Assembly: GCA_965230205.1 (NCBI GenBank) | Contig: OZ245996.1 | Location: 4,030,001 to 4,094,000, forward strand | DNA: 64,000 nt | From: CANLBN01 sp965230205 | GTDB lineage: Bacteria > Pseudomonadota > Gammaproteobacteria > Pseudomonadales > Cellvibrionaceae | Direction: 5' to 3' | Shown: piece by piece, positions 42,686 through 51,782 of the stretch | Layout of the letters: every line of letters begins with the position of its first letter | How positions within the stretch are numbered: position 1 is the stretch's first letter | Position numbers and translations under genes: made by a program | Notes under the pieces: generated by a model | Told to the model about the DNA's origin: nothing | The model's input: only the letters and a program-made list of their open reading frames with translations | Databases searched by the model: none

Positions 42686-42840
42686 AGACCATTCCTACTA
42701 CTGATGACTGTAAATCAATTGCCAGTGCCAAACTACTGATCAATCACTATTAGGAATAGTCAAGAAAATGCAAAAGGTCAAATAAATGACAGCGATTTAT
42801 ATAAACAATTTGCCTTATCGTAAATAACGATCAGATAATA

Positions 42841-42860
42841 AACAATAAAGCTTTATTGTT
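42841..42860. promoter_or_regulatory. 20-bp perfect palindrome upstream of fleQ
   Basis: AACAATAAAGCTTTATTGTT is fully self-complementary, with no loop or U-tract, in the 218-bp fliT-fleQ gap. A second dyad (ATCGT-AAATA-ACGAT) lies at 42817-42831. Both could be operators for fleQ; the palindrome could alternatively mark the fliT 3' end. Confidence 0.4.
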
Positions 42861-42903
42861 GATTACCCAAATAGGTAAAGGGGTTAGCTCGGGGGGAAAT
42901 AAA

Positions 42904-43161
42904 TCAGTTTTTAGGATGCTGATAGTCTTGACCATGCAAGCAGCACAGATCCGATAGCTCTCGATATAGACGAATAACACTGCCTAATTCAGTTAACAAT
43001 TCTTTTGAAGAACGCTCCGGGTCCCGAACAGCGGTATCAATCTCAGTAAAAAGATCTGCTTCTACCTCAAGTAGTTTTTCCCACTCGCCAGACTCCATTA
43101 AACCCTTAAGTTCGCGGCGTTTTCTCATTAACGATAACTGTGAAGCAGGAACAACTGGCAT
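42904..43161 (-). CDS. fliT: FliT-like flagellar chaperone
   Basis: An 85-aa all-helical protein following fliS on the same strand, the standard fliS-fliT position. It contains LMRKRRELKGLMESGEWEKLLEVEADLF, the helical pattern of FliT. FliT chaperones the cap protein FliD. A GAGG site precedes the ATG. Sequence conservation in FliT is low, so the call rests partly on position. Confidence 0.7.
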   Translation of the reverse strand: MPVVPASQLSLMRKRRELKGLMESGEWEKLLEVEADLFTEIDTAVRDPERSSKELLTELGSVIRLYRELSDLCCLHGQDYQHPKN

Positions 43162-43250
43162 ATAAACCTCAATGAATTAACTATCACTAAGGCTAGCGGC
43201 CTTTACATAAAAATCTTTAGCTTATCAGCTACGATTAATCGAACCGCTAA

Positions 43251-43625
43251 CTATATTTCAGAAGAAATTCCAGACCACCCAGAATGTACTTCACTCAACA
43301 GTTTACGCACTTCATCTAGAACAGTAATCGGCTGATCATTTTCTCTGATAGCATCTAAGCGTGCCACAATATATTCATACAGCTTATCAAGATTATCTGC
43401 AATCTCACCACCATTATCAATATTCAAGCTCTCTCTTAAAGCGCCAACAATGCCAATTGTTTTCTGCACAAGAACAGCAGCTTCATCAACATCACCTTCA
43501 CTAAGACGAGAAATTGCTTGATCGACACGCTCTAACGCTCCATCTAGTAGCATAGTGATAATTTGGTAAGGGGTAATTTCATCAACCGAAGATGACGAAT
43601 CAATAGAAGTCGCTGACATAGTCAT
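43251..43625 (-). CDS. fliS: FliS-like flagellin export chaperone (first copy)
   Basis: A 124-aa FliS-type four-helix chaperone: TPYQIITMLLDGALERVDQAISRLSEGD, VGALRESLNIDNGGEIADNLDKLYEYIVARL. It binds flagellin C-termini before export. It is the more divergent of two fliS genes in this window (the other at 52947). It has GAGGA upstream and a strong sigma-54-type promoter 83 nt before its start. Confidence 0.88.
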   Translation of the reverse strand: MTMSATSIDSSSSVDEITPYQIITMLLDGALERVDQAISRLSEGDVDEAAVLVQKTIGIVGALRESLNIDNGGEIADNLDKLYEYIVARLDAIRENDQPITVLDEVRKLLSEVHSGWSGISSEI

Positions 43626-43707
43626 AAACTTATCCTCTCAATATTTTTAAGCCTGTAAGCTAACAGCGCGGCAAAAAACCGTCACTATTAACGTTCACCA
43701 ACGATAC

Positions 43708-43724
43708 AGCATAGAACGTGCCAA
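43708..43724 (-). promoter_or_regulatory. Sigma-54 promoter of fliS-fliT
   Basis: On the minus strand: TTGGCACGTTCTATGCT, which keeps GG and GC 10 bp apart and matches the RpoN consensus at nearly all positions. It lies 83 nt upstream of fliS; FleQ is the likely activator. Confidence 0.75.
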
Positions 43725-43779
43725 AAATAACCTACTATGTAATGGAGCCATACTCACGTAAAAAATATAAGTAAAAAAA

Positions 43780-43796
43780 TTGGTACCAAATCTGCA
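43780..43796 (+). promoter_or_regulatory. Sigma-54-like promoter of the glycosyltransferase operon
   Basis: TTGGTACCAAATCTGCA keeps the GG-N10-GC spacing and the TTGG and TGCA cores of RpoN sites. It lies 49 nt before the ATG at 43845, divergent from the fliS site. Confidence 0.6.
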
Positions 43797-43844
43797 TATA
43801 CAGATCTAATAGTTATTGAGTCAAAAAATTAGCGGAAACCACAA

Positions 43845-45950
43845 ATGAATGTTGAAAACAGTGCACAAGATCAAGAAATTCAACAACTTATAAAACAAAC
43901 TGAGATAATGCAGAAAACTCTTGAACTCGATGTTCAATTTAAGAAAAATATGGAATTCTTCAAGCGAACAACACCTGTAATTTATAATGAATACAGCAAT
44001 TTTACTCCCACAGCACAGAAGCTTTATTATTCTGAAAAGGGATATTTAAATCTTTTAAACATCGAAAGTCAGAATCCTGCTTTCAACAAAGACCCAAAAA
44101 TTTTCGCGAATGACCAAGTAACGTTCTTTTTAAAAAAGCCAACTATTTTTAAATTAGCCTTTGAAAAATCAAACCCCTGGAATGACAAACATATTCATGT
44201 TCCATATACAAACGACGTCATTGAAAATTTAAGTAAAGAAGATCTATTAAGTGAACCATCAATAAACTCTCCTATTGGGCTATTAGTCATGATAGGTTGC
44301 GGGATGGGTTACCAAATTGAAGAATTAACTGAGAAAGCAAATATTTTCAATTTGTTTATTTACGACAGTAATAAAGATTCATTTTATGCATCGTTGCATA
44401 TAATAGACTGGGAGTCAGTTGTCACCAAAATAACTAAAAAGGGAGGAACAGTAAAGTTAGTTATTGGAGAAAGCCATTTTAATGCATTATCTTATATGCG
44501 AGTATTAACGAGACAAATCGGCGTACATAATACAGTACATAGTTTCGTTTTTAATCACACTAGCAGTTATGAAAATAATCAATTTCTAGAAAATTATAGG
44601 AAAGATTATCATCTAAATTCAATTAGCATGGGATTTTTTGATGATGAACAAGTCGGTTTAGCGCATACTGTGGCTAACCTTAACAGTCAATTCCCTATTT
44701 TAAACCCTAAGAATAAAACTTCTGAGAAAGAACTTCCTCCTGTATTCATCATCGGCAATGGCCCTTCTCTTGATGGATTAGCAGAAACTATACGTAAAAA
44801 TCAGAAACACTCCATTATCATTTCCTGTGGAACAGCAATAAGCTCACTGTTTAAGCTCGGAATAAAACCGGATTTCCAAATAGAAAGTGAGAGAGGCCTA
44901 ACGCCTTCGCAATGGATAAAAATGGGAACCGATGATAGCTTTAGGAAAAACATTACGTTATTAGCACTAAATACCGTATCGCCTAAAACTGCAGAATTAT
45001 TTGATAAAACATTAATTGCAGCTAAACCAAATGATATTGGCAATCAAATAATTAAGCATGAAATGAAAGATAGCGAATATTTTGAATTACCTTTCTGTAA
45101 CCCTACAGCTACTAATTGCGGTTTATCCTACGCAATAACACTAGGGTTTAAAGAAATATACTTAATCGGCACCGATTTTGGTATGAAAAACAAGGATTCC
45201 CATCATTCAAAACATAGTATTTATAATCAGATTGATGATAGCCGAAAAGAAAATGAGAAGTATGACAGCACAAAGGGAAGAGATTATACCTACAGTCAAA
45301 ATAGATATTTGATAAAAGGTAATTTTTGCGATGAAGTTGAGACTACGAACCCATTAGATATGTCTAGAAGGAATATGGAAATATTTCTAGAAAAAAATGC
45401 AGACGTAGTATGCCACAATCCAAATGATGGAGCCTATATAAGAGGCACTCAACAAACCAAGCCGGAAGATATAAACATTAAAGAAAAGAATATAGATAAA
45501 GAAGAGGTAGTTAACTATCTAAGCAACTACTATTTTGATAACTACGAGATTAATAAAATTGATGAAAGTTATGTTTTAGATAATTATTTACCGACGTTAT
45601 TTAAAATAAGACAAGGAATTATACTTCCCGAACAGTGTTCAGATATAGACTCATTATATTCTCATGTAGAAAGAATATTTAAGAATATTGAAAAGGTAAA
45701 GAAAAGCTCCCCTATCAGCTATATGACCATAAAAGGCAGCATCTATATTATGTTAACACTTATACTCTATTATTCATCAAAATCGAAAGACCAAAAACAG
45801 TTTCATCGGTGTTACAAAATATCCAAAATCCTATATTCTGACTTCATTGAAAAAATGTATGACATAATACGAGATGACCCACTAAGGCTAGATGATACAA
45901 AAATTAAAAACCTTCCCAATAAATTTATTAAAAAGATAGAGAATTCGTAA
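43845..45950 (+). CDS. Maf-type (DUF115) flagellin glycosyltransferase
   Basis: A 701-aa motility accessory factor-like protein with the MptE/DUF115 core (PPVFIIGNGPSLDGLAETI, SIIISCGTAISSLFKLGIKPDFQIESER, then YLIGTDFGMKN) between a long N-terminal domain and a helical C-terminus. Maf proteins transfer nonulosonic acids (pseudaminic, legionaminic or sialic type) from CMP donors to flagellin Ser/Thr in the cytoplasm. The neuABC genes on the facing strand would supply the donor. It starts an operon with a methyltransferase and is preceded by a sigma-54-like promoter. Confidence 0.88.
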   Translation: MNVENSAQDQEIQQLIKQTEIMQKTLELDVQFKKNMEFFKRTTPVIYNEYSNFTPTAQKLYYSEKGYLNLLNIESQNPAFNKDPKIFANDQVTFFLKKPTIFKLAFEKSNPWNDKHIHVPYTNDVIENLSKEDLLSEPSINSPIGLLVMIGCGMGYQIEELTEKANIFNLFIYDSNKDSFYASLHIIDWESVVTKITKKGGTVKLVIGESHFNALSYMRVLTRQIGVHNTVHSFVFNHTSSYENNQFLENYRKDYHLNSISMGFFDDEQVGLAHTVANLNSQFPILNPKNKTSEKELPPVFIIGNGPSLDGLAETIRKNQKHSIIISCGTAISSLFKLGIKPDFQIESERGLTPSQWIKMGTDDSFRKNITLLALNTVSPKTAELFDKTLIAAKPNDIGNQIIKHEMKDSEYFELPFCNPTATNCGLSYAITLGFKEIYLIGTDFGMKNKDSHHSKHSIYNQIDDSRKENEKYDSTKGRDYTYSQNRYLIKGNFCDEVETTNPLDMSRRNMEIFLEKNADVVCHNPNDGAYIRGTQQTKPEDINIKEKNIDKEEVVNYLSNYYFDNYEINKIDESYVLDNYLPTLFKIRQGIILPEQCSDIDSLYSHVERIFKNIEKVKKSSPISYMTIKGSIYIMLTLILYYSSKSKDQKQFHRCYKISKILYSDFIEKMYDIIRDDPLRLDDTKIKNLPNKFIKKIENS

Positions 45951-46723
45951 TGGATAGTAATTTGTTTGGCTATTTAGACATAGAAGATATTATTAATGGG
46001 TCAGAGAAAAAAAGTTACTCTGTTAACGAGAAATTGGACCAAATTGAACCTTACCACCCTGACTCAATTGACTTAATATCCTTGCACAATCTTCTTCATT
46101 TAACCTCCAGAACAACGGTTTTAGAGTTTGGTTGTGGCTGGAGTAGCCTAGTATTTTCAGCATCTCTAAAAAAGCTAAGTGAAAAAATTGGTAGCTTAGA
46201 CAATTATCGTAGAAACAACCAATTTGAATGTCATTCCGTGGATATCATTCAAAAATATATAGATATTGCCTGGAATCGCATCCCAACAAAAATACAAAAG
46301 CATTGCAGCATTACACAATCAGATGTCGTTATGACAAACTGGAATGGAAGAGTATCTACAGAATATGTAAAACTGCCTCTCGTAAACCCAGATTTAATTT
46401 ATTTAGATGCCCCGGATCAATTTAATATCAAAGGAGAAATAAATGGATGGAGTACAAGGCATAAAGATATGATGCCAATGAGTTGTGACATACTTAAAAT
46501 CGAGCATTTTTTAACACCAAAAACTATTATTGTCGTAGATGGTAGAGCCGCAAATGCACGATTTATTAGATGTAACCTACAAAGAAATTGGGAATACAAA
46601 TATTGTCCAGATAGAGATCAGCACTTCTTTGTTCTTGAAGAAAAGCCGCTAGGAAAATACTCTGAAAAGATAATAGAAGAAGTATATTACCGTAATAGCA
46701 AATGGAATATAAGCGATCTATAA
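45950..46723 (+). CDS. Rossmann methyltransferase-like protein in the glycosylation operon
   Basis: A 257-aa protein with a SAM-binding-like motif (TTVLEFGCGWSSLVFSASL) and a following VNPDLIYLDAPDQFNIKG segment resembling motif IV. Its start overlaps the glycosyltransferase stop (TAATG), so they are coupled. Possibly it modifies the flagellar glycan or its precursor. The family is not one I can name. Confidence 0.65.
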   Translation: MDSNLFGYLDIEDIINGSEKKSYSVNEKLDQIEPYHPDSIDLISLHNLLHLTSRTTVLEFGCGWSSLVFSASLKKLSEKIGSLDNYRRNNQFECHSVDIIQKYIDIAWNRIPTKIQKHCSITQSDVVMTNWNGRVSTEYVKLPLVNPDLIYLDAPDQFNIKGEINGWSTRHKDMMPMSCDILKIEHFLTPKTIIVVDGRAANARFIRCNLQRNWEYKYCPDRDQHFFVLEEKPLGKYSEKIIEEVYYRNSKWNISDL

Positions 46724-46749
46724 AATTTCACTTAATGAAAACCGTTAGT

Positions 46750-48027
46750 CTATAGACGAACGTCTGTGTTATTAGAATTAAATAACCCTTTAATATCATA
46801 AATCAACCCACCCTCTTTTAAATAAGATTTAATTTTTTCTATTCCAATAGAAATAAATTGCTGATGCGCGACCGAAACAACCACTGCGTCATAACTATTT
46901 TTATCAATTTTATTTAGAAGACTTAGCTGGTAAGTATCCATCATCACCTGAGAATCTATAACAGGGTCAAATATATCAACTTTTGCGTTATAATCTAATA
47001 GTTCGTTATAAATATCGATTACCTTGGTATTTCTGATATCTGCACAATTCTCCTTAAAGGCAAATCCCATTATTAGTATATTAGAGTCACTAACATGAAT
47101 TCTCTTTTTAATCATTTCTTTTACTAAACGAGAAACAATATACTTACCCATTCCATCATTAATTTTTCGTCCAGCTAATATCACATCTGGATGATATCCA
47201 GATGATTCAGCTTTATACGTTAAATAGTAAGGATCTATGCCTATACAGTGTCCACCAACTAAACCAGGTTTGAACTGCAAAAAATTCCACTTAGTTGCAG
47301 CGGCATCTAAAACATCCTGTGTATCAATTCCAAGTCGATTAAATATCATCGCCAACTCATTGACTAAAGCAATATTTAAATCCCTCTGAGTATTTTCAAT
47401 GACCTTAGCTGCTTCAGCTACTTTTATTGAAGGAGCTTTATGAGTTCCTACGGGAATGATAGTTTGATAAAGCTTATCCACATAATCTGCCACCTCTGGA
47501 GTCGAACCTGATGTTACTTTTGTAATAGTTTTGATTGTATGCTTTTTATCGCCAGGGTTAATTCTTTCAGGACTATAAGCGGCAAAGAAATCCACATTGT
47601 ATTTAAATTCAGATACTTGCTCTATCACTGGGACACAATCCTCTTCAGTAGCACCAGGATAAACCGTAGATTCATAAATAACGACATCTCCTTTACTGAT
47701 AACTTCTCCAATAGTACGAGAAGCATTTTTTAATGGCGTTAGATCAGGTTGGTGGTTTTCATCTATCGGAGTAGGAACAGTGACTATGTATACATTTGCT
47801 TCTATTAGCTTTTCTTTTTCTGATGTAAATTGAATATATTGAGAATCTTCAAGCTCTTTCGAATCCACTTCATTAGTCTTATCCAGCCCTGATTTTAACT
47901 CATTAATTCGTTTATCATTAACATCATAAGCGATAGTTTTATATTGTTTGCCAAATTCAACTGCTAGTGGTAAGCCAACATAGCCTAAACCAATAACAGC
48001 AATCTTAGTTGATTTTAGATCGAACAT
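46750..48027 (-). CDS. UDP-N-acetylhexosamine 6-dehydrogenase (WbpO/TviB-like)
   Basis: A 425-aa UDP-glucose/GDP-mannose dehydrogenase family enzyme. It has an N-terminal IAVIGLGYVGLPLAVEFG, VYIVTVPTPID, ESTVYPGATEE, the catalytic Cys in GLVGGHCIGIDPYYLTYKA, and a C-terminal domain. The closest type is the Vi-antigen TviB/WbpO branch, which forms UDP-N-acetyl-galactosaminuronate or -glucosaminuronate. Last gene of the six-gene neuB operon, 47 nt after the methyltransferase, convergent with the glycosyltransferase operon. Confidence 0.88.
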   Translation of the reverse strand: MFDLKSTKIAVIGLGYVGLPLAVEFGKQYKTIAYDVNDKRINELKSGLDKTNEVDSKELEDSQYIQFTSEKEKLIEANVYIVTVPTPIDENHQPDLTPLKNASRTIGEVISKGDVVIYESTVYPGATEEDCVPVIEQVSEFKYNVDFFAAYSPERINPGDKKHTIKTITKVTSGSTPEVADYVDKLYQTIIPVGTHKAPSIKVAEAAKVIENTQRDLNIALVNELAMIFNRLGIDTQDVLDAAATKWNFLQFKPGLVGGHCIGIDPYYLTYKAESSGYHPDVILAGRKINDGMGKYIVSRLVKEMIKKRIHVSDSNILIMGFAFKENCADIRNTKVIDIYNELLDYNAKVDIFDPVIDSQVMMDTYQLSLLNKIDKNSYDAVVVSVAHQQFISIGIEKIKSYLKEGGLIYDIKGLFNSNNTDVRL

Positions 48028-48074
48028 ATTTTCATTTTCGCTATAAAGTTAATTAATTTTACTTATTCTAGTAA

Positions 48075-48950
48075 TTATTTTTTTACAAACGCTACCAAAA
48101 ATGCTTGGCCCATTTTTTCAGAGCATATCCAACCATGCTTTCCAGTTAAAAACCTACGAATCAACAGCACTCCTTTAAATATTTTAGTTAATAGCCTTTC
48201 AGCTAAAGGAGGCATTAAAGAGAATGGAAAATCCGGACTGTGACTAACCATAGGCATCGGGTACATACCAAATGATTTCACATCTTTAACATTTAGCTTA
48301 TTTACAACTTCCAAATATCTAGGCGAATAAAGATCACTCCTATATACCTCTTCTTTCTTGATAGGTGCACTATTTTTTCTAGAAAAAACCTTATAGATTC
48401 CACCGATTATCGAGTTCAGCCAGTTAAAATATTTCTGTATATTATCCGGCCGCTCTGGGACAACGTATCCTAAAAATACACCTCCAGGTTTTAACACCCT
48501 AAATTGCTCTTCAATTAATATATCAATTTCTTCGAAGTGCTCGAGCAAACCAATACTTACAACAGCATCATAGCTATTATCATCAAAGGGAAGATCTCGC
48601 GCGTCTCCAGTGATAAATTCTGCTTTGTGGTTATTATTAGAAAATATTTTTTTTGCAACATTTAATACTGACTGAGAATAATCCAACAAGCTACATTTCC
48701 AGCCATTTTCAGCAAAATGACTAGAAATACTTCCTCGCCCACACCCAACTTCTAATACCCTTCCTTGAGCCGAAAAAACTTCAGGATACACTTCATTAAA
48801 CACTTGCCAATGTGAGTAAAATGCCAACTGAATCTGGTTTTTTGGGCTGTTTTTCGACCAATGATTATATAAGGCTTCCTCTCGCTGCTTCCAATTCTGA
48901 TCAAACGCACGGCGACTACCTGTAATTGAATTATTAGTCTGCAAGCTCAT
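48075..48950 (-). CDS. Class I SAM-dependent methyltransferase
   Basis: A 291-aa methyltransferase with a Methyltransf_11-type core: GRVLEVGCGRGSISSHFAENG, FITGDARDLPFDDNSYDAVVSIGLLEHFEE, EQFRVLKPGGVFLGYVVPE. The C-terminal 80 residues are basic and hydrophobic. It lies in the nonulosonate operon, 26 nt after a 2-hydroxyacid dehydrogenase. O-methylation of the sugar or of a hydroxyacid substituent is the simplest inference. Confidence 0.82.
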   Translation of the reverse strand: MSLQTNNSITGSRRAFDQNWKQREEALYNHWSKNSPKNQIQLAFYSHWQVFNEVYPEVFSAQGRVLEVGCGRGSISSHFAENGWKCSLLDYSQSVLNVAKKIFSNNNHKAEFITGDARDLPFDDNSYDAVVSIGLLEHFEEIDILIEEQFRVLKPGGVFLGYVVPERPDNIQKYFNWLNSIIGGIYKVFSRKNSAPIKKEEVYRSDLYSPRYLEVVNKLNVKDVKSFGMYPMPMVSHSPDFPFSLMPPLAERLLTKIFKGVLLIRRFLTGKHGWICSEKMGQAFLVAFVKK

Positions 48951-48976
48951 AGTATTTACCTTCTATCTTCCTATAT

Positions 48977-49936
48977 CTAAATAGTAGCTTCTAATTTTTT
49001 AATTTTTTTAACAATTTTTTCAGCAATAAATATTTCTGTTTTTTCCCATGACTCTTTAGTTACTCCACCAATATGAGGCGTTATCAATAAATTATCGTTA
49101 TTTTTCATATACGATAGCAATCTATTATTATCTAAAAAATTTGGCGAATTTTCATGACATAACACATCCAATGCAGCGCCAGCTATAGCATTACTATTCA
49201 AAAATAATAACAAATCTTCTTCATTCAAAATTGCGCCACGAGAAGTATTAACTAAGTAAGCGTGATCTGGCAACAAAGACAATTCATTAGAGCCAATCAA
49301 ATGATGTGTCATTTGATTGTAAGGGATGTGTATCGTAAAAATATCGGAATATTTAAGCAAATCCTCTAGGCTTTCAACTTGGGTAACATAGTCAGGACAA
49401 TGCTTTTCATTTATATCATAGGTGTAAACATTCATGCCAAACACATGAGCATAATTAGCTATTTTCTCCCCTATTCTTCCATAACCCAGTATCCCTAAGC
49501 GTTTTCCATATAATTCATTCGATAAAAACTGATCTCTATTCCACTGACCACCAGCAACATGATTATATGCAGAGGGCAACTGCCGCACCAAGCCTAGAAT
49601 TAACGCCCAAGTTAACTCTGCCGTCGCATGGATGCTTCTTAAAAACTCTATTTCTCCTTTTAAAGATACAACTTCGATTCCCATTTTATTGGCAGCATCC
49701 ATGTCGATATGATCCGTGCCTGTTGCATTACATGCAATAATTTTCAAGCGCTCTGCTTTTTGTAATAAGGGTTTTTCTATATTAATAGAAAAACGTAATA
49801 ACAAAACATCATATTGATGAATGATTGACTCGAGTGGTTTAGCACCATCAAATGTATCAATATCAGCATATTCTTTCAGTAATGACAATGCTTCTTTAGA
49901 ATAATTATCGGGGTCTAAGTTTAATAATTTCAGCAC
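48977..49936 (-). CDS. D-isomer-specific 2-hydroxyacid dehydrogenase
   Basis: A 319-aa NAD-dependent dehydrogenase with LGILGYGRIGEKIANYAHVFG, the catalytic Arg in LVNTSRGAILNEEDL, Glu in the ALDVLCHENSP area and His in LLITPHIGGVTKE. It overlaps neuA by 7 nt, so it belongs to the sugar operon rather than central serine metabolism. It may make a D-hydroxyacid (glycerate- or lactate-like) used to decorate the nonulosonate; this is speculative. Confidence 0.85.
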   Translation of the reverse strand: MLKLLNLDPDNYSKEALSLLKEYADIDTFDGAKPLESIIHQYDVLLLRFSINIEKPLLQKAERLKIIACNATGTDHIDMDAANKMGIEVVSLKGEIEFLRSIHATAELTWALILGLVRQLPSAYNHVAGGQWNRDQFLSNELYGKRLGILGYGRIGEKIANYAHVFGMNVYTYDINEKHCPDYVTQVESLEDLLKYSDIFTIHIPYNQMTHHLIGSNELSLLPDHAYLVNTSRGAILNEEDLLLFLNSNAIAGAALDVLCHENSPNFLDNNRLLSYMKNNDNLLITPHIGGVTKESWEKTEIFIAEKIVKKIKKLEATI

Positions 49937-50628
49937 CTTAACACCCCGGTTCTTTCCATTTGAAATTCAGCGTATAAAAAATCTGATTCTTCATCAATAT
50001 TTGTTGTTCGTTCTAATGGAATAACGATAGGAATGCTATTTTCAGGCGAAAATTTTTTATTTTTTAAAAAATTTGATACTCTCAACGTATAAATAATTCC
50101 GTTTCGTATATAGAACTTAGGGAGATCCTGCCTATTAACTCCAGAGTATTCAGGCATTAATGTATGAAGAGTTTCACCTTTTACAGAATAGAAACGTTCA
50201 GGATGAATATGAAGCGCTTCATTAACACCAATAACAGCATCAGCATTACTACTAAGTAACTTATTAATTGATTTATCAATATCTTCTGTTTTTCTAAATG
50301 GGCAAGTAGGTTGTAATAAACAGAAAATATCATTAGTCTCATAATTTACACTTAAAGACACCAATGCATGTTCTATTACGTCGCTCATACAGGCATGATC
50401 ATCAGACAAATCATTAGGCCTATCAATAACTTGAACACCATAATTATTTGCTATTTCGACAACTTCCTTGTCGTCAGTCGTTATGTATAATTCTGTTATC
50501 AATCGACTCTCAAGTGCACTTTCAATTGCATAGGCAATCAAAGGCTTACCACTTAATGAACGAACATTTTTCCTTTTAACACCCTTTGATCCACCTCGCG
50601 CAGGAATAAATCCTATTACTCTAGACAT
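49930..50628 (-). CDS. neuA: CMP-nonulosonate cytidylyltransferase
   Basis: A 232-aa CMP-sialic-acid-synthetase-like enzyme activating a nonulosonic acid with CTP. The nucleotide-binding IPARGGSKGVKRKNVR, RPNDLSDDHACMSDVIEHAL and LLQPTCPFRKTEDID motifs are present. It shares an operon with neuC and neuB, so the substrate is a sialic-acid or legionaminic-acid type sugar. Pseudaminic acid is less likely given a NeuC-type epimerase. Confidence 0.92.
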   Translation of the reverse strand: MSRVIGFIPARGGSKGVKRKNVRSLSGKPLIAYAIESALESRLITELYITTDDKEVVEIANNYGVQVIDRPNDLSDDHACMSDVIEHALVSLSVNYETNDIFCLLQPTCPFRKTEDIDKSINKLLSSNADAVIGVNEALHIHPERFYSVKGETLHTLMPEYSGVNRQDLPKFYIRNGIIYTLRVSNFLKNKKFSPENSIPIVIPLERTTNIDEESDFLYAEFQMERTGVLRC

Positions 50629-50630
50629 AA

Positions 50631-51782
50631 TTAATACGCTATTGTCTTGTATTTTTTTAAATCTAAGTTGATCAACTCATTGGCAATGAACTGGCCCGCA
50701 TCACCATTACCAAACAACTTAGAACTTTCATACTGACCATGTAGTATTTGTTGAGATACCTTTTGATATATTTCCTCACAGTTATAATCGCTAAATACTA
50801 TATTACTTCCATGCTCACGATTATTTTGCCTATCGCCAACAATAACAACTGGCGCCCCTAAAAAACTTCCTTCCCGGATAAAAGATGACGAATTCCCAAC
50901 ACAACATTTAGCATTTTTTAAAACCCTGGCATAATCCTCTGGGGAGAAATTCTTAAAAAATTGAAAGTTAGTTGCTTTTCCTTTTTCCCTGAACATTCGT
51001 ATACCTTTAGAAACTGTATCACTACCAGCATCAACATTCGGCCACAGGACCACTTTTTGATATTCTGGCAAACGTTCTAGAGCACATAAAGTCTCATTAA
51101 CTTGTCTTAAACCATCACCATAACTTGTTGTCACGGGATGTTGAACCATGAGGATATAATCACCTTCCCAATTGACTTCCGTTGATCCAACACCAGTATA
51201 TTTTTTCATTTCCGCATTGCTGATATTAAGATCATTTTCCGCTAGTGTATCCATTGCCGGACAACCGTAATTAAAAACTGTATCGGCATACTCTCCCATT
51301 TTAATAACTCTTTGTCTGGCATCTTCACTGCACACAAAATGATAGTCGGCCATTTTTGTAATAGCATGACGAACTCTGTCATCAATATTACCGCTGACTT
51401 CGCCTCCCTGTATGTGTATTAAGGGAATATTCATATAAACAGCAGCAATTGATGTCGACATTGTTTCAAAGCGATCTGCAATCGTTACAATCATATCGGG
51501 TTTTAAATCACAAAAAACAGTGGATAATTCAACAATACCTAATCCTGTTGATTTAGCTTGAGTAAGCAAGCTCTCACCTTCGATAATATAATTTATACAT
51601 CGTAGTGGCTCAAATCCATCAGCCTTAATAACGTCGACCGCTTTACCAAAACGGTCTAGCAAAGTTGATGCTCCAACAACTAATTGCAATTCCATATCAG
51701 GATGCTGCTGGATTGCCCTCATCATCGTTTTGGCTCTACCATAATTCGCTCGACTGGCGATAACAATACATACTTTTAGCAT
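50631..51782 (-). CDS. neuC: Hydrolysing UDP-GlcNAc 2-epimerase (NeuC/LegG)
   Basis: A 383-aa enzyme converting UDP-GlcNAc to ManNAc (NeuC) or the UDP-bacillosamine derivative to its manno form (LegG). Landmarks are ASRANYGRAKTMMRAIQ, TIADRFETMSTSIAA, HIQGGEVSGNIDD and GNSSSFIREGSFLGAPVV. Its ATG directly follows the neuB stop, with the SD inside neuB. NeuC versus LegG cannot be told from sequence inspection alone; no legB/legC-type genes lie in the window. Confidence 0.92.
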   Translation of the reverse strand: MLKVCIVIASRANYGRAKTMMRAIQQHPDMELQLVVGASTLLDRFGKAVDVIKADGFEPLRCINYIIEGESLLTQAKSTGLGIVELSTVFCDLKPDMIVTIADRFETMSTSIAAVYMNIPLIHIQGGEVSGNIDDRVRHAITKMADYHFVCSEDARQRVIKMGEYADTVFNYGCPAMDTLAENDLNISNAEMKKYTGVGSTEVNWEGDYILMVQHPVTTSYGDGLRQVNETLCALERLPEYQKVVLWPNVDAGSDTVSKGIRMFREKGKATNFQFFKNFSPEDYARVLKNAKCCVGNSSSFIREGSFLGAPVVIVGDRQNNREHGSNIVFSDYNCEEIYQKVSQQILHGQYESSKLFGNGDAGQFIANELINLDLKKYKTIAY

